A program made the translations under genes and the position numbers. Shown piece after piece: positions 53,799 through 63,107 of a stretch of DNA of 64,000 bases (its first letter is position 1; each line of letters starts with the position of its first letter). Under the pieces are notes generated by a model that saw nothing but the letters and a program-made list of their open reading frames with translations, did no database searches and was not told the origin of the DNA. Origin of the DNA: Verrucomicrobiia bacterium (GTDB taxonomy: Bacteria > Verrucomicrobiota > Verrucomicrobiia > Opitutales > Cerasicoccaceae); the NCBI GenBank assembly GCA_030432235.1, contig JAUIHT010000001.1, positions 1,488,001 to 1,552,000 on the forward strand. Reading direction: 5' to 3'.

Positions 53799-54578
53799 TC
53801 ACCGCAATTTTTCCGCATGAAGGATAGTCAGGCCTTGTTCGCGCATATCCTCTTCGATGAGCGATCTGCCGTCGGGTACGTTCGTTATCAAATGGCTGAT
53901 ACGTTTGATCCCGCATACGCGACACATGGCCCGCTTGCCGAGTTTGCTCTGGTCGGCCAGGATAACGGCGCTGTCGCAGCGCTCTATCATTTTGCGCTCG
54001 GTTTCCACGATTGCCTCCGACGTATTATAGAGCCCGTCCACAGTAATACCGCCGACGGATAAGAAGGCCCAGTCCGCATGGTAAAAGTCCAGGCTATGCA
54101 GGGTGCCCGGGCCCGTCAGCATATTGGAGCCGCTCTGTATTTTGCCCCCCGTGAGATAGATTTCCCAATCGAAGTACTGCATGGCGGCATTATCGAGATA
54201 GGCCGAGACCCTCAGCGAATTGGTAATGATCCGCAGGGGGATGCGCGGCAGATGAAAACAAATATGATAGGTCGTCGTGCCCCCGTCGATAAATACGACA
54301 TTACCCGGGCTGAGCAGGCCCACGGCCTTTCTGGCAATGGCCGCTTTTGCTTCCGAGTGCTGCACCTCGCGCAGGTTAAACGGTACGTTGCCCTCGGTGC
54401 GAAGCAGGCGTACTCCGCCGCGTATGCGTTCAAGGGTTCCGTTGTCGGAGAGTTCATCGAAGTCCCGCCGGATCGTTGCCCGGCTCGCGCCCGTGACGCT
54501 CATGGCTCGCTCAAGATAGAGCATGCCTAGCTTGCCGGTCAGCTGGAGTATCTGCTCATGTCGCTCGATTTTATTCAT
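53799..54578 (-). CDS. DeoR-family transcriptional regulator
   Basis: The 259-residue protein has an N-terminal DeoR helix-turn-helix (LGMLYLERAMSVTGASRATIRRDFDELSDNGTLERIRGGVRLL) and a C-terminal sugar-phosphate sensing domain with the FIDGGTTTYHI motif and YDTSEA-like segment YNTSEAIVETERKMIERC. Members usually repress carbohydrate genes and are released by a phosphorylated sugar. It is divergent from the epimerase/dehydrogenase genes, with a 112-bp space that contains direct repeats, so it most likely controls them. ATG at 54578 is chosen over an in-frame start at 54614. Confidence 0.9.
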   Translation of the reverse strand: MNKIERHEQILQLTGKLGMLYLERAMSVTGASRATIRRDFDELSDNGTLERIRGGVRLLRTEGNVPFNLREVQHSEAKAAIARKAVGLLSPGNVVFIDGGTTTYHICFHLPRIPLRIITNSLRVSAYLDNAAMQYFDWEIYLTGGKIQSGSNMLTGPGTLHSLDFYHADWAFLSVGGITVDGLYNTSEAIVETERKMIERCDSAVILADQSKLGKRAMCRVCGIKRISHLITNVPDGRSLIEEDMREQGLTILHAEKLR

Positions 54579-54596
54579 CAGTAATTTAGATGAAAA

Positions 54597-54630
54597 TGAA
54601 TCATAAAGCGTCAAAAATTTGAATCAAAAA
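54597..54630. promoter_or_regulatory. Candidate operator: direct repeats before the epimerase operon
   Basis: TGAATCATAAA (54597-54607) and TGAATCAAAAA (54620-54630) agree at 10 of 11 bases and are 23 bases apart, about two turns of the helix. They lie between the DeoR gene and the gene run it probably controls. The assignment is by position and spacing only. Confidence 0.35.
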
Positions 54631-54690
54631 AGTGCATAAAAAGTCAAATTGGGTCGGCGGCTTTGACGAAATGGGCTTCGCTAGTTAGTC

Positions 54691-56361
54691 ATGAAGCTGA
54701 AGCTTGGCATCAAATCCGACCCGATTGAATACCGCTACTCGTTTCCCTGGCTTTTTCGCCTGATGGCCGAGGAGGGGATTACGTCGCTCCAACTTGGAAC
54801 CTTCTTCGAGTTGTACCAGTTGCCCGATGACTATTTTCTGCGCCTGAGAAAACAGGCTGAGGATTTCGGCATCGCGATCGATAGCTTGTTCACCGCACAT
54901 CGTGAGCTTGGGGGGTTCTTCCGGGAGGATCCGGAGTGGGTTGCTGTTGCCAACAAGAACTACCAGCGCCTTATACAAATCGGCGGCATTCTGGGGGCCA
55001 AATCGGTCGGGTCCAATCCCGGCGCATTGCCCCGCGATCTCATGGGCCTGAAAAAGCAAGGCATTCAATGCTACCTCAGGCATATGAAAGAGCTGATGCA
55101 TTATGCCAAAGAGCAGGGGGTTGGCTGGCTTACGATTGAGCCCATGTCATGTCTGGCCGAGCCGCCGACGCTGCCGGAAGAGATGGCTGCCATGGCAGAA
55201 GAACTTCATGCCTACCATCAGGAGCATCGTGAGTCCACTGCGCGTGTGGGCTATTGCACGGACATCGCTCACGGTTACCTGAGCGCCGATGAAAGTGAAC
55301 GCATCAGCCACGTCGAGCTGTTCAAGGCCTCCTTGCCGTGGCTCTATGAGGTGCATCTCAAGAATACGGACAATCGGTTCAATTCCACCTTTGGCTTCGA
55401 GCCGGACAATGTGGAAAGGGGCATTGTCGATGCTGCCATGTTCCGTGGTATCATTGAAGACAATGCCGACCTCATACCGGTCGACGAGCTGGCATGCTAC
55501 CTCGAGATCGGTGGTCCAAAGCTGGGGAGAGATTACACCGATGGTAAGCTGGAGGCGCAACTGCGCGACTCGATACAATACCTGAAGCAGCATTTCCTCC
55601 ACGCGGATCCCGCTACGGAAGTTGCCGATAGCTGCCTGGAGCTGCCGGTACAGGATGACGAGCGGGTGTATGTATCGCCGTCGATGATGTGTGTCGATCC
55701 GCTCAATTTCGAAAACGCCCTCAGACGGCTCGAAGTACTCGGTGTCGATATGCTGCACCTTGACATCATGGACGGGCACTTCGTGCCAAACGCGCCGATG
55801 GGACTGGGGGTTCTCGAAGCGCTGTGTGAGCGTACACATCTGCCGATTGACGTGCACCTCATGGTTGAAAACAACGACTTCTTTATCGGATTGTTGCAGA
55901 ACCTGAATATCCACCAGATTTCGGTCCATGAAGAAGCCTGCCCGCACCTTGACCGGACGCTCAGCCGCATTCGAGAAATGGGCGCCAAGGCTGGAGTTGC
56001 GCTGAATCCCTCCACGCCGCTTAGTGCGCTTGATTTCATTCTGGACCGCATCGACTACGTTCTGCTTATGACAGTTAACCCCGGCTTTGCAGGGCAGAAG
56101 ATGACGCCTGCCTCCATACGCAAGATCAAGGACTGCCGCGATTACCTGAACCGGCACGGCTATAGTCATATTCCGATTCAGGTGGATGGGAACGTCAGCT
56201 TTGGCAATATCCCTGAAATGGTTGCTGCGGGCGCCCAAAACCTCGTGGCGGGTACGAGCAGCATCTTCAATGCGGCGAGCTCCTGGAAGAGCAACCTGGA
56301 GCGCACCCGTGAAGCCATACGTGCGGGTCTCGCGCGTCGCGACAACCAAGTCCTGACTTAA
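54691..56361 (+). CDS. Fusion: sugar phosphate isomerase/epimerase + ribulose-phosphate 3-epimerase
   Basis: The 556-residue protein joins two TIM barrels. Residues 1-305 look like the xylose-isomerase-like (AP-endonuclease 2 / IolE) superfamily: GWLTIEPMSC, GYCTDIAHGYL, YEVHLKNTD and YLEIGGPKLGRDYTD. Residues 326-550 are a ribulose-phosphate 3-epimerase or allulose-6-phosphate epimerase: SPSMMCVDPLNFENAL, LHLDIMDGHFVPNAPMG with His356/Asp358, DVHLMVEN with His389, MTVNPGFAGQKM and VDGN with Asp499. Both halves have their metal or catalytic residues. The gene is first in a run with two dehydrogenases and divergent from a DeoR regulator, so it probably acts on a sugar and its phosphate in one pathway. 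Substrate unknown. Confidence 0.85.
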   Translation: MKLKLGIKSDPIEYRYSFPWLFRLMAEEGITSLQLGTFFELYQLPDDYFLRLRKQAEDFGIAIDSLFTAHRELGGFFREDPEWVAVANKNYQRLIQIGGILGAKSVGSNPGALPRDLMGLKKQGIQCYLRHMKELMHYAKEQGVGWLTIEPMSCLAEPPTLPEEMAAMAEELHAYHQEHRESTARVGYCTDIAHGYLSADESERISHVELFKASLPWLYEVHLKNTDNRFNSTFGFEPDNVERGIVDAAMFRGIIEDNADLIPVDELACYLEIGGPKLGRDYTDGKLEAQLRDSIQYLKQHFLHADPATEVADSCLELPVQDDERVYVSPSMMCVDPLNFENALRRLEVLGVDMLHLDIMDGHFVPNAPMGLGVLEALCERTHLPIDVHLMVENNDFFIGLLQNLNIHQISVHEEACPHLDRTLSRIREMGAKAGVALNPSTPLSALDFILDRIDYVLLMTVNPGFAGQKMTPASIRKIKDCRDYLNRHGYSHIPIQVDGNVSFGNIPEMVAAGAQNLVAGTSSIFNAASSWKSNLERTREAIRAGLARRDNQVLT

Positions 56362-56380
56362 CTTCAGCGACATTTAGCGA

Positions 56381-57484
56381 ATGAAGAACATTGTCTATTA
56401 TCTGGATGGGCCGGGCGGTGCCTTTAAGGCTGTTGAAGAACCCATGCCTGAACCGGGCCCGGGGGAAATACGAATCCGCATGCGCCGTACTTCGGTTTGT
56501 CAATCCGATGTGGTCATTTACAAGGTGGGTTTACCGCGCATCAAGCAGTGGCCCGCGATAATCCTTCACGAGGTATGCGCAACGGTCGATGCCGTCGGAG
56601 AGGGTGTGACGAAGTACGCGCCAGGTGATCTGATTGGCATTGGTTGCGATATCCCATGCGGCGATCTCGATTGCATTTATTGCGGGCGTCAGGGAACCGG
56701 CGATTGGACATCCTGCCCGAACACCATCGCGACCGGGCACGAGTTTCCGGGATTCGCACGCACGCACGCGATACTTCCCGACTGGTTCGTCGAGCTTGGC
56801 CCGATTGCGAAGTTTGATGATGGCGTTAATCCGGACCATGCCTGTCAGCTTGAGCCGTTGGCGTGTTGTCTCGAAGGCATGACGCGCGTCAACAACTGCA
56901 TCGAGAACCGCATCGTCGTTTTGATTGGCGCAGGCTCGCAAAGTACCTATGCGTTGCAGTGCTCGTTGGCGATGGGGGCGCGCAAGGTGATTCTCGTTAA
57001 TCGCGGAGAAGACCGTCTGCAGCGCGTGTTGCGGGATTTCGGTAGCGAGCGCGTTGTCGGGATTCGCTGGGATGACAATGTCGTCAGCAATATTCTCGAA
57101 GCGTGCAGGCCGTTTAATGAGCCGCATTTTGTCATGATGAATGCACCCGCCGAAGCCGGCTACCGCCTTTCGACGGAGTTGCTCGGCTATGGCACGGTGC
57201 TGGATGCCCACGCCGGAGTAAAGGGAGCCGGGGGCAAACCTCAAATCCAGCACGAGGTCGACCTCAATAATGATATCCACTACAAGCTTCAGTGTTATCA
57301 GGCGACGCACGGCTCAAGCATGCACGGAATCGGCCTTGCCCATCGGATGATTAATGAAGGCATGTTGCCGCTCATCGATAAGATGACCAACGACACCGAG
57401 CGCTTTCACCATAGCGAGCTTTTGCCGGCCATCCAGCGGGCGGCGGACAAGGATTCGCTCAAAGTTATTATTAATTGGAGCTAG
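56381..57484 (+). CDS. Zinc-dependent medium-chain dehydrogenase
   Basis: The 367-residue MDR-family protein has the catalytic-zinc pattern (Cys40 in TSVCQSD, His63-Glu64 in ILHEVC) and a structural-zinc-like lobe with Cys93, Cys98, Cys101 and Cys112 whose spacing is not the classical one. The cofactor loop reads LIGAGSQSTYALQ, followed by MGARKVILVNR. Such enzymes oxidise polyols or sugar alcohols with NAD. It begins 19 bases after the epimerase fusion and ends just before a second dehydrogenase, forming one operon. The substrate is unknown. The odd lobe and the EPLACC segment separate it from ordinary sorbitol dehydrogenases. Confidence 0.8.
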   Translation: MKNIVYYLDGPGGAFKAVEEPMPEPGPGEIRIRMRRTSVCQSDVVIYKVGLPRIKQWPAIILHEVCATVDAVGEGVTKYAPGDLIGIGCDIPCGDLDCIYCGRQGTGDWTSCPNTIATGHEFPGFARTHAILPDWFVELGPIAKFDDGVNPDHACQLEPLACCLEGMTRVNNCIENRIVVLIGAGSQSTYALQCSLAMGARKVILVNRGEDRLQRVLRDFGSERVVGIRWDDNVVSNILEACRPFNEPHFVMMNAPAEAGYRLSTELLGYGTVLDAHAGVKGAGGKPQIQHEVDLNNDIHYKLQCYQATHGSSMHGIGLAHRMINEGMLPLIDKMTNDTERFHHSELLPAIQRAADKDSLKVIINWS

Positions 57485-57486
57485 TC

Positions 57487-58542
57487 ATGCGCGCACTCGT
57501 ACTTGAAGAGGATAAGAAGCTCGTTTACCGGGAGGACTATCCCATGCCGGTGGCGCCGGATGAACGCCCGGCTGCTTTGGTGAAAGTTGCCGCATGCGGT
57601 ATATGCGGGTCGGACATCCCGCGCGGCTTTGGCGGTAAAGCCTATTTTTATCCTCTGGTCATGGGACATGAGTTTAGCGGTGTTGTCGAAGAACCGGTTG
57701 TGGGTGGACGTTTCAAGAAGGGAGATCGCGTTGCTGTCTTTCCTCTTATCCCGAAGAATGTCGATACGGATCCGGCCAACCAAACGGGTAACTATGCCCA
57801 GTCCCGCGAGTACGATTACTATGGCTCACGGCGTGACGGCGCCTTTGCGGATTACCTGCGCATTCCGGAGTGGAATCTGTTTCCAGTGCCCGAGCATGTT
57901 GACTTGCTCCACGCTTCCATGACAGAGCCCGCAGCCGTGGCTCTGCACGCGGTGCGCAAATTACGCGTGCCGGCTGGAAGCGATGCCGTGGTCTTCGGGG
58001 CGGGACCCATCGGTAATATGACGGCGCAATGGCTGCGCATTCACGGTTGTTCACGTATCTTCATTGTGGATATCGAGCCACGCAAACTCGCGCTCGCCGA
58101 ACAAATGGGCTTTGTACCGGTGGACGCGAGGGAGGTGGACCCCAAAGCCGCCATACTGGATGCCACCCAGGGGGCAGGCGTTCAATGCAGCATCGAAGCC
58201 TGCGGGCTGCCGGTTACGTTCCTGCAAGCTGTACAGGTGGCGGGCATGTTTGGTGAGGTGGTCTTCATGGGGAACATTGCGGGTGAGTTCAAAATCGGCG
58301 AAAAGGATTTTTCGGAAATCCTGCGCAAGGAGCTAACCATCCACGGAACGTGGAACAGCAAGATAACCCCGGTTGGCACGGATGACTGGTCCACCGTGCT
58401 CAAGTATTTGGATCGCGAGCTCGACGTTGCCCCACTGATTACGGACAAGCTTCCGCTCGCGGAGGGGCCTGCCATCTTTGAGGATTTGGTCAATCGAACC
58501 AACTATCACAACAAGGTGATCTTCGACTTGCTTGGCGGTTAA
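57487..58542 (+). CDS. Medium-chain dehydrogenase, galactitol-1-phosphate dehydrogenase-like
   Basis: The 351-residue protein resembles GatD-type dehydrogenases: CGICGSDIPRGF (catalytic Cys), MGHEFSG (His61, Glu62), EYDYYGSRRDGAFADY, TEPAAVALHAVRK, VFGAGPIGNMTAQWL and GIAGEFKIGEKDFSEILRKEL-like C-terminus (NIAGEFKIG). The four cysteines that normally hold structural zinc are missing; that loop reads PLIPKNVDTDPANQTGNYAQS. ATG at 57487 has GGAG six bases upstream and is two bases after the previous stop, so the two dehydrogenase genes are tightly coupled. It probably oxidises a polyol or polyol phosphate. Confidence 0.85.
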   Translation: MRALVLEEDKKLVYREDYPMPVAPDERPAALVKVAACGICGSDIPRGFGGKAYFYPLVMGHEFSGVVEEPVVGGRFKKGDRVAVFPLIPKNVDTDPANQTGNYAQSREYDYYGSRRDGAFADYLRIPEWNLFPVPEHVDLLHASMTEPAAVALHAVRKLRVPAGSDAVVFGAGPIGNMTAQWLRIHGCSRIFIVDIEPRKLALAEQMGFVPVDAREVDPKAAILDATQGAGVQCSIEACGLPVTFLQAVQVAGMFGEVVFMGNIAGEFKIGEKDFSEILRKELTIHGTWNSKITPVGTDDWSTVLKYLDRELDVAPLITDKLPLAEGPAIFEDLVNRTNYHNKVIFDLLGG

Positions 58543-58550
58543 AGGCACGC

Positions 58551-59381
58551 CTATTCACTGACTTTCGGATGTGACCAGGCAGCATGGCGGACTTGGCGCG
58601 GAGATGCGCCTGCCGTTTCACGTACGACTCGTGAAAAATGATAAGGTGTCTGGAATCCGCAGCGATAGGCGATTTCGGAGATGCCCAGTCCGGTATTGCG
58701 CAGCAGGTTAATCGCTTCGCGGGTGCGGATTTGCCAGAGGTACCGGATAGGCGTCGTGCTTAGGTGCTCTTTGAAAAGACGAATCAGGTGCGGGCCACTG
58801 ATTGCGGCGGCGACGGCCAGGGCGTCCAGGTCCAGCGGTTCCTGGTAATGATTATGGATGAGGTCGAGGGCGCGCTCCACGGCGGTTGGCAGGGGAGGGT
58901 TTGGTGTCAGCGAAGCACCCGCGTCGGCCAGAAAGCAGGCCAGGATGGACTCGGCCAAGCTCTCTTGCAGCGATTGCTCGGCCGGCTGTAGTGAGCCCGC
59001 GCAGGTCATGGCCATCCGATGCAATTCCTCCAGGCGCTTAGATACCGCAACGCACTGGGGCAGGCTGTCGATGATGTTGAAGGCTTCGGGACTTAACTGC
59101 GCGTTGCACGCCTGGCTCCAGCCGTGGCAGGTGTCAGGCGCAAAGACGAAGTACTCGACCCTGCCGGGTAGCAGAAGCGTTGCTTGTCCTTCCTCCAGTT
59201 CAAAGGACTTATCTCCCGCGTCGATGTGACAGGAACCGCGAAAAACATAGACTAGTTGCAGGTTCGGCTGGATGCGAGGCCCGCACGTGCCTCCATCGCC
59301 ATAGACAACATCATTGACGATATAGCCGGTGTTTTTCCCGATAATGTTCATTTCAGACAAATATATGCCGATCGGGGGCAT
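58551..59381 (-). CDS. AraC-family transcriptional regulator
   Basis: The 276-residue protein has an N-terminal cupin-like ligand domain (LVYVFRGSCHIDAGDKSFELEEGQATLLLPG) and a C-terminal pair of helix-turn-helix units (LDALAVAAAISGPHLIRLFKEHL and LGISEIAYRCGFQTPYHFSRVV). It should activate transcription when it binds a small molecule, usually a sugar. It converges on the dehydrogenase operon, ending nine bases away, and is divergent from the PhyH-family gene, whose promoter it may share. A second in-frame ATG at 59351 is possible. Confidence 0.9.
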   Translation of the reverse strand: MPPIGIYLSEMNIIGKNTGYIVNDVVYGDGGTCGPRIQPNLQLVYVFRGSCHIDAGDKSFELEEGQATLLLPGRVEYFVFAPDTCHGWSQACNAQLSPEAFNIIDSLPQCVAVSKRLEELHRMAMTCAGSLQPAEQSLQESLAESILACFLADAGASLTPNPPLPTAVERALDLIHNHYQEPLDLDALAVAAAISGPHLIRLFKEHLSTTPIRYLWQIRTREAINLLRNTGLGISEIAYRCGFQTPYHFSRVVRETAGASPRQVRHAAWSHPKVSE

Positions 59382-59433
59382 GGTAAAGATTGAAAAGGCA
59401 TGCTACTATGGGGCATCAACAACACTTAACATC

Positions 59434-60432
59434 ATGAGCATCCAATCCCCGACTTCCATCGCCACCGACCAACCCGGCTACTTCACTCCCGAACAACTTG
59501 GGGAGGATTCGATCCGGTTTTTCAAGGAGAAGGGTTACCTGGTTCTTGTGGGTGGCTTCAGCGCACAGGAAGTCGCTCAGCTCAACCGCGAGATGGTCGC
59601 CATCTGTCGGGGAGAGCGTGGCGAAATGCACATGCGAAATGATGGTAACAGGCAGCACGGCGAAATCGATATCGATGCCTTGGCCGAGCTGTCGGATGAG
59701 GAGGTCATCAGCAAGTTTCTCTGTATCCATCAGGTCCACAAATTCTCCGATGTTATGTTTCGCGCACTGGCTCAGCCGAACCTGGTCAGGGTTCTGACCG
59801 GGGTGGTCAGCCCGAATGTCAAATGCATGCAGTCGATGCTCTTCATCAAGGCCAGCGGCAAGCCCGGACAGGCCTGGCATCAGGACGAGGACTACATCCC
59901 CACGCGTGATCGCTCGCTCATCGGCGCGTGGATAGCGCTGGATGATGCGACGGTGGAGAACGGCTGCCTCTGGGTCATTCCGGGCTCGCACAGTCACGGT
60001 GTGCTTTGGCCGCAATATCCGCACAACAACCCCGACTATGACTGCGCCACCATGGCCTACGACTTTCCCTACGCCGACTCCGACGCGGTACCCGTGGAGG
60101 TGCCCGCTGGCAGCATCGTGTTTTTCAACGGCTATCTCTTGCACAAGTCACTGCCGAACCGCACCACAGGCCGGTTTCGACGTGCGCTGGTCAATCATTA
60201 CATGAGTGCGGAGTCGCTTCTGCCCTGGCGTCATCGTGAGGACATCAGTAATGCCAAGAATGACTACCGCGACATCGTTCTGGTCGCGGGCGAAGATCCT
60301 TACGCCTGGAAAGGCACAGAGGATATTTCAAGGGCTTACATTCGCCCTGCCGGGCAAGGCGGTTGTGGTGATGGACGCACCGAGCTGGAATCTTTCCGCA
60401 AAAAGTCCGTCTTTGAGCGAGAGAAGGCTTGA
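59434..60432 (+). CDS. Phytanoyl-CoA dioxygenase (PhyH) family protein
   Basis: The 332-residue protein has the double-stranded beta-helix of Fe(II)/2-oxoglutarate oxygenases: metal ligands His149 and Asp151 in AWHQDEDYI, His237 in YLLHKSLPNR, and Arg247 or Arg249 in GRFRRALVNHY for 2-oxoglutarate. WIALDDATVENGCLWVIPGSH is the usual core. PhyH relatives in sugar-use loci hydroxylate small molecules, and the substrate is not known. ATG at 59434 is chosen since an in-frame reading from further upstream overlaps the AraC gene. The gene faces away from the AraC regulator, 52 bases from its start. Confidence 0.87.
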   Translation: MSIQSPTSIATDQPGYFTPEQLGEDSIRFFKEKGYLVLVGGFSAQEVAQLNREMVAICRGERGEMHMRNDGNRQHGEIDIDALAELSDEEVISKFLCIHQVHKFSDVMFRALAQPNLVRVLTGVVSPNVKCMQSMLFIKASGKPGQAWHQDEDYIPTRDRSLIGAWIALDDATVENGCLWVIPGSHSHGVLWPQYPHNNPDYDCATMAYDFPYADSDAVPVEVPAGSIVFFNGYLLHKSLPNRTTGRFRRALVNHYMSAESLLPWRHREDISNAKNDYRDIVLVAGEDPYAWKGTEDISRAYIRPAGQGGCGDGRTELESFRKKSVFEREKA

Positions 60433-60570
60433 GCCGCACCGACGCGGTTTCGATTTAGTCTGAAGGCCTCCCGCCGGATAGGGTGTCCAGTGGGGGATTG
60501 CCTGGATGGATATCATTGTGGCGTTGATATCGAAAATCCACGGCCTTTCTTTTATCTTTTCGGTAGACAA

Positions 60571-60599
60571 TTGCTGTGTAAAAGGTATCCCTTTATTAG
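60571..60599 (+). promoter_or_regulatory. Possible promoter of the rhamnosidase gene
   Basis: TTGCTG (60571-60576) is followed after 17 bases by TATTAG (60594-60599), giving three and four matches to consensus. The 200-base space before the rhamnosidase gene is AT-rich and otherwise blank. Confidence 0.3.
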
Positions 60600-60632
60600 T
60601 GTTATTGAAATACTATTAAAAATATCACAGAT

Positions 60633-62981
60633 ATGCCGACTGCCCCCCTCTCTCCCTTCGCTCATTCGAGCTGGATTTGGCCGCTCAACCACCATTGGAA
60701 CATACAGAACGGCTACGCGCTTTTCCGTAAAACCTTCACTCTGGGAAATGTACCAGCGAGTGCGCCGTTGTTCATTACCGCGGATCAGGCGTACCGCCTG
60801 TGGGTCAACGGAAGTTTTGTTGGGCGTGGTCCGGCACGTGGTTTTCAGCGGAGCTGGCCTTATGACGAAATCGACATCTCGCCGTATTTGCGTACCGGAG
60901 AGAACTTGATTGCGGTACGCGCCTACAATCCCGGCTTTAGCAACTTCCAGTATGTCAGCCAGGGGTTTGCCGGGCTGTTGGTCAGTGGGTGCTGGGGTAG
61001 CGTGGAGGTTCACAGTGACGAGACTTGGCAGTGCCTGCGCCAGCAGGGCATCAAGGGCGACGCTTATCTGTCCTCGATGCAATTGTTTCCGCAGGAGCAT
61101 ATCGACCTGCGCGAAGAGCCCGTCGGCTGGCAGAGCTTGGCGGAGGTAGAGGGCGATTGGCGCGCGCCGATAACGCGTCCCTGGAACTCCGCTCCGTGGT
61201 ATGCGCTGGAGTCACGCGATATACCGCTCTTGCGCGAAGAGCTGTGGCCTGTCGCACCGTTGATTGGAATGGGGGAGGGCGCTTGCGCCGAAGGTTACCG
61301 CGAAACCAACAACATCGTGGCCACCCGTGTGCTAGAAGACCGCTCGCACCAATCGGCGGGTGGGGAAGCCACCACCGTCGCGGTTGAACCTACGGGGACA
61401 GGGCGCTTTCGCAGCTTCCTGTTCGATTCCGGCAAGACCGTGGTGGGCAGCCTCGTCGTGACCGTCAAGGGAGCGCAGGGCGGCGAGATTATCGATACGC
61501 ATTTGACCGAGACCATCGACGAGGATTCGTTGACTCTCGATCAAAAGATGGATGCCCACTGCCGCATGGCTTTTGGCGACCGGCTGGTGTGTCGTCCAGG
61601 CGAGCAGACGCATTCTTTCTTCCATCATTACGGTTTCCGGTTTCTGGAGGTCACGGTGCGCGATGCAGAAGCTCAACTCGAGCTGGAGCTCAAGCTGAAC
61701 TGGGTGGGCTATCCAATGGAGCGCAAAGGCAGTTTTTACAGCTCGGACAAAGAGCTGGAGGCTATCTGGGAAACCTGTGCCTGGACGCAGCAATGCTGCA
61801 TGCTCGACGCTTACGTCGATACGCCCTGGCGCGAGCAGGCTCAGTGGTGGGGCGATGCCCGTGTGCAGGCTTGGAACACTTTTCATCTGAATGGCGATAC
61901 GCGTCTGTTTCGGCGTGGCATCAAGCAAATCGGCAGCCAGCAGACCGAGGACGGGGTCACTTACGGCCACGCGCCGACGATGGCCCATAATTGCATTTTG
62001 CCGGACTTCACCCTCATCTGGTTTATCACCTTGTGGGACTATTATTGGCAGACCGGAGAGACCGAGGCACTGCTCGCGCATCATGAGCAAGTGCAGCGTG
62101 CCTTGAATTACTTTCGTGACTGGACGGACCCGCAATCCGGCCTCCTCACCTACGACGACCGCTACTGGCTGTTTCTGGACTGGACGGGGATATTCAAGGA
62201 CGGCACGCCGACCCTCTATAATCTGTGGTTGCTCATAGCGCTGGATAAGCTGGTGGAGCTCTACCGTGTAGCCGAGCGGCCCGCCGATGCCGAGCCTCTG
62301 GAAAAATGGGCTGCTGAGCTGCGTGGTGCACTGGGCGAATTGGTGGGGAAGGACGGCTTCATCCGCGACGGTATCGATCGCCAAGGCAAACGCGTGGAAA
62401 GCACCTGCCTGCATAATCAGGTGCTCGCGTTGTACGCAGGTTTAGACGGCGTTTCCGCAGAGGTTGCAGAGGAAAAGCTCTTGTTGCCGTTTATTCGTCG
62501 TGAATGGGTGCCCGAGGTGCATCCCTCGGCATATTGGATCACCTACGTTTTTTCCTATCTGATAAAAGCAGGCTACGAAGAGGAAGTCCTGGCTTATATC
62601 AAGGAGCGCTGGCAGCCCATGGTGGGTCATGGAACCACGTGGGAAAACTTCGAACCGGTTATTGCCACGGAAAGTTTTTCACATGCCTGGTCGGCACATC
62701 CGCTATTTCATTGTATGGCTACCGTGGGAGGAGTTCGGCAGGCCGCGCCCACCTGGAAGCGTATTCTCTTCCGTCCGGTTTTCCATGGAGATACCGGTGG
62801 CGCGGTGATTCCTTCGCCGCATGGCCTTATCGAAAGTTCGTGGGAGCGCCTTGCGAACGAAAAAATCCATGTGACTCTCCGTCTTCCCGAGGGAGTTGAG
62901 GCGGATGTATCGCTGTCCGGTTTGGCCCCGGAGGTTGTTTCGGGCTCGCGGGAGTGGGACATCGCGCTGATGACGGCCTAG
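60633..62981 (+). CDS. GH78-like alpha-L-rhamnosidase
   Basis: The 782-residue protein fits glycoside hydrolase family 78-type organisation: an N-terminal beta-sandwich (ALFRKTFTL, FITADQAYRLWVNGSFVGRGPARG, YDEIDISPYLRTGENLIAV), a second sandwich (RSFLFDSGKTVVGSLVVTVKG), an (alpha/alpha)6 barrel with ETCAWTQQCCMLDAYVDTPWREQAQWWGDARVQ holding likely catalytic acidic residues, and a C-terminal sandwich (ESFSHAWSAHPLFHCMATV). Such enzymes remove terminal alpha-L-rhamnose from glycans or glycosides. No signal peptide is visible, so it may act in the cytoplasm. It follows the PhyH gene after 200 bases and precedes a secreted carbohydrate-binding-like protein. Confidence 0.85.
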   Translation: MPTAPLSPFAHSSWIWPLNHHWNIQNGYALFRKTFTLGNVPASAPLFITADQAYRLWVNGSFVGRGPARGFQRSWPYDEIDISPYLRTGENLIAVRAYNPGFSNFQYVSQGFAGLLVSGCWGSVEVHSDETWQCLRQQGIKGDAYLSSMQLFPQEHIDLREEPVGWQSLAEVEGDWRAPITRPWNSAPWYALESRDIPLLREELWPVAPLIGMGEGACAEGYRETNNIVATRVLEDRSHQSAGGEATTVAVEPTGTGRFRSFLFDSGKTVVGSLVVTVKGAQGGEIIDTHLTETIDEDSLTLDQKMDAHCRMAFGDRLVCRPGEQTHSFFHHYGFRFLEVTVRDAEAQLELELKLNWVGYPMERKGSFYSSDKELEAIWETCAWTQQCCMLDAYVDTPWREQAQWWGDARVQAWNTFHLNGDTRLFRRGIKQIGSQQTEDGVTYGHAPTMAHNCILPDFTLIWFITLWDYYWQTGETEALLAHHEQVQRALNYFRDWTDPQSGLLTYDDRYWLFLDWTGIFKDGTPTLYNLWLLIALDKLVELYRVAERPADAEPLEKWAAELRGALGELVGKDGFIRDGIDRQGKRVESTCLHNQVLALYAGLDGVSAEVAEEKLLLPFIRREWVPEVHPSAYWITYVFSYLIKAGYEEEVLAYIKERWQPMVGHGTTWENFEPVIATESFSHAWSAHPLFHCMATVGGVRQAAPTWKRILFRPVFHGDTGGAVIPSPHGLIESSWERLANEKIHVTLRLPEGVEADVSLSGLAPEVVSGSREWDIALMTA

Positions 62982-63060
62982 GCCGCTTAGGGGAGAGTGC
63001 CTAGTTGAGATTTTTTTGCTTGAAATTATCTTAATCACACGTTTAATCAATGGCATATCT

Positions 63061-63078
63061 CCTGAGTAAATGCTCAGG
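63061..63078. other. Small palindrome upstream of the secreted protein gene
   Basis: CCTGAG-TAAATG-CTCAGG forms a 6-bp stem with a 6-nt loop, 30 bases before the next start codon and 80 bases after the rhamnosidase stop. It may be an operator or weak terminator; there is no T-run. Confidence 0.3.
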
Positions 63079-63107
63079 CTTTAATCCAACCCCTTCCAGA
63101 ATACTCC

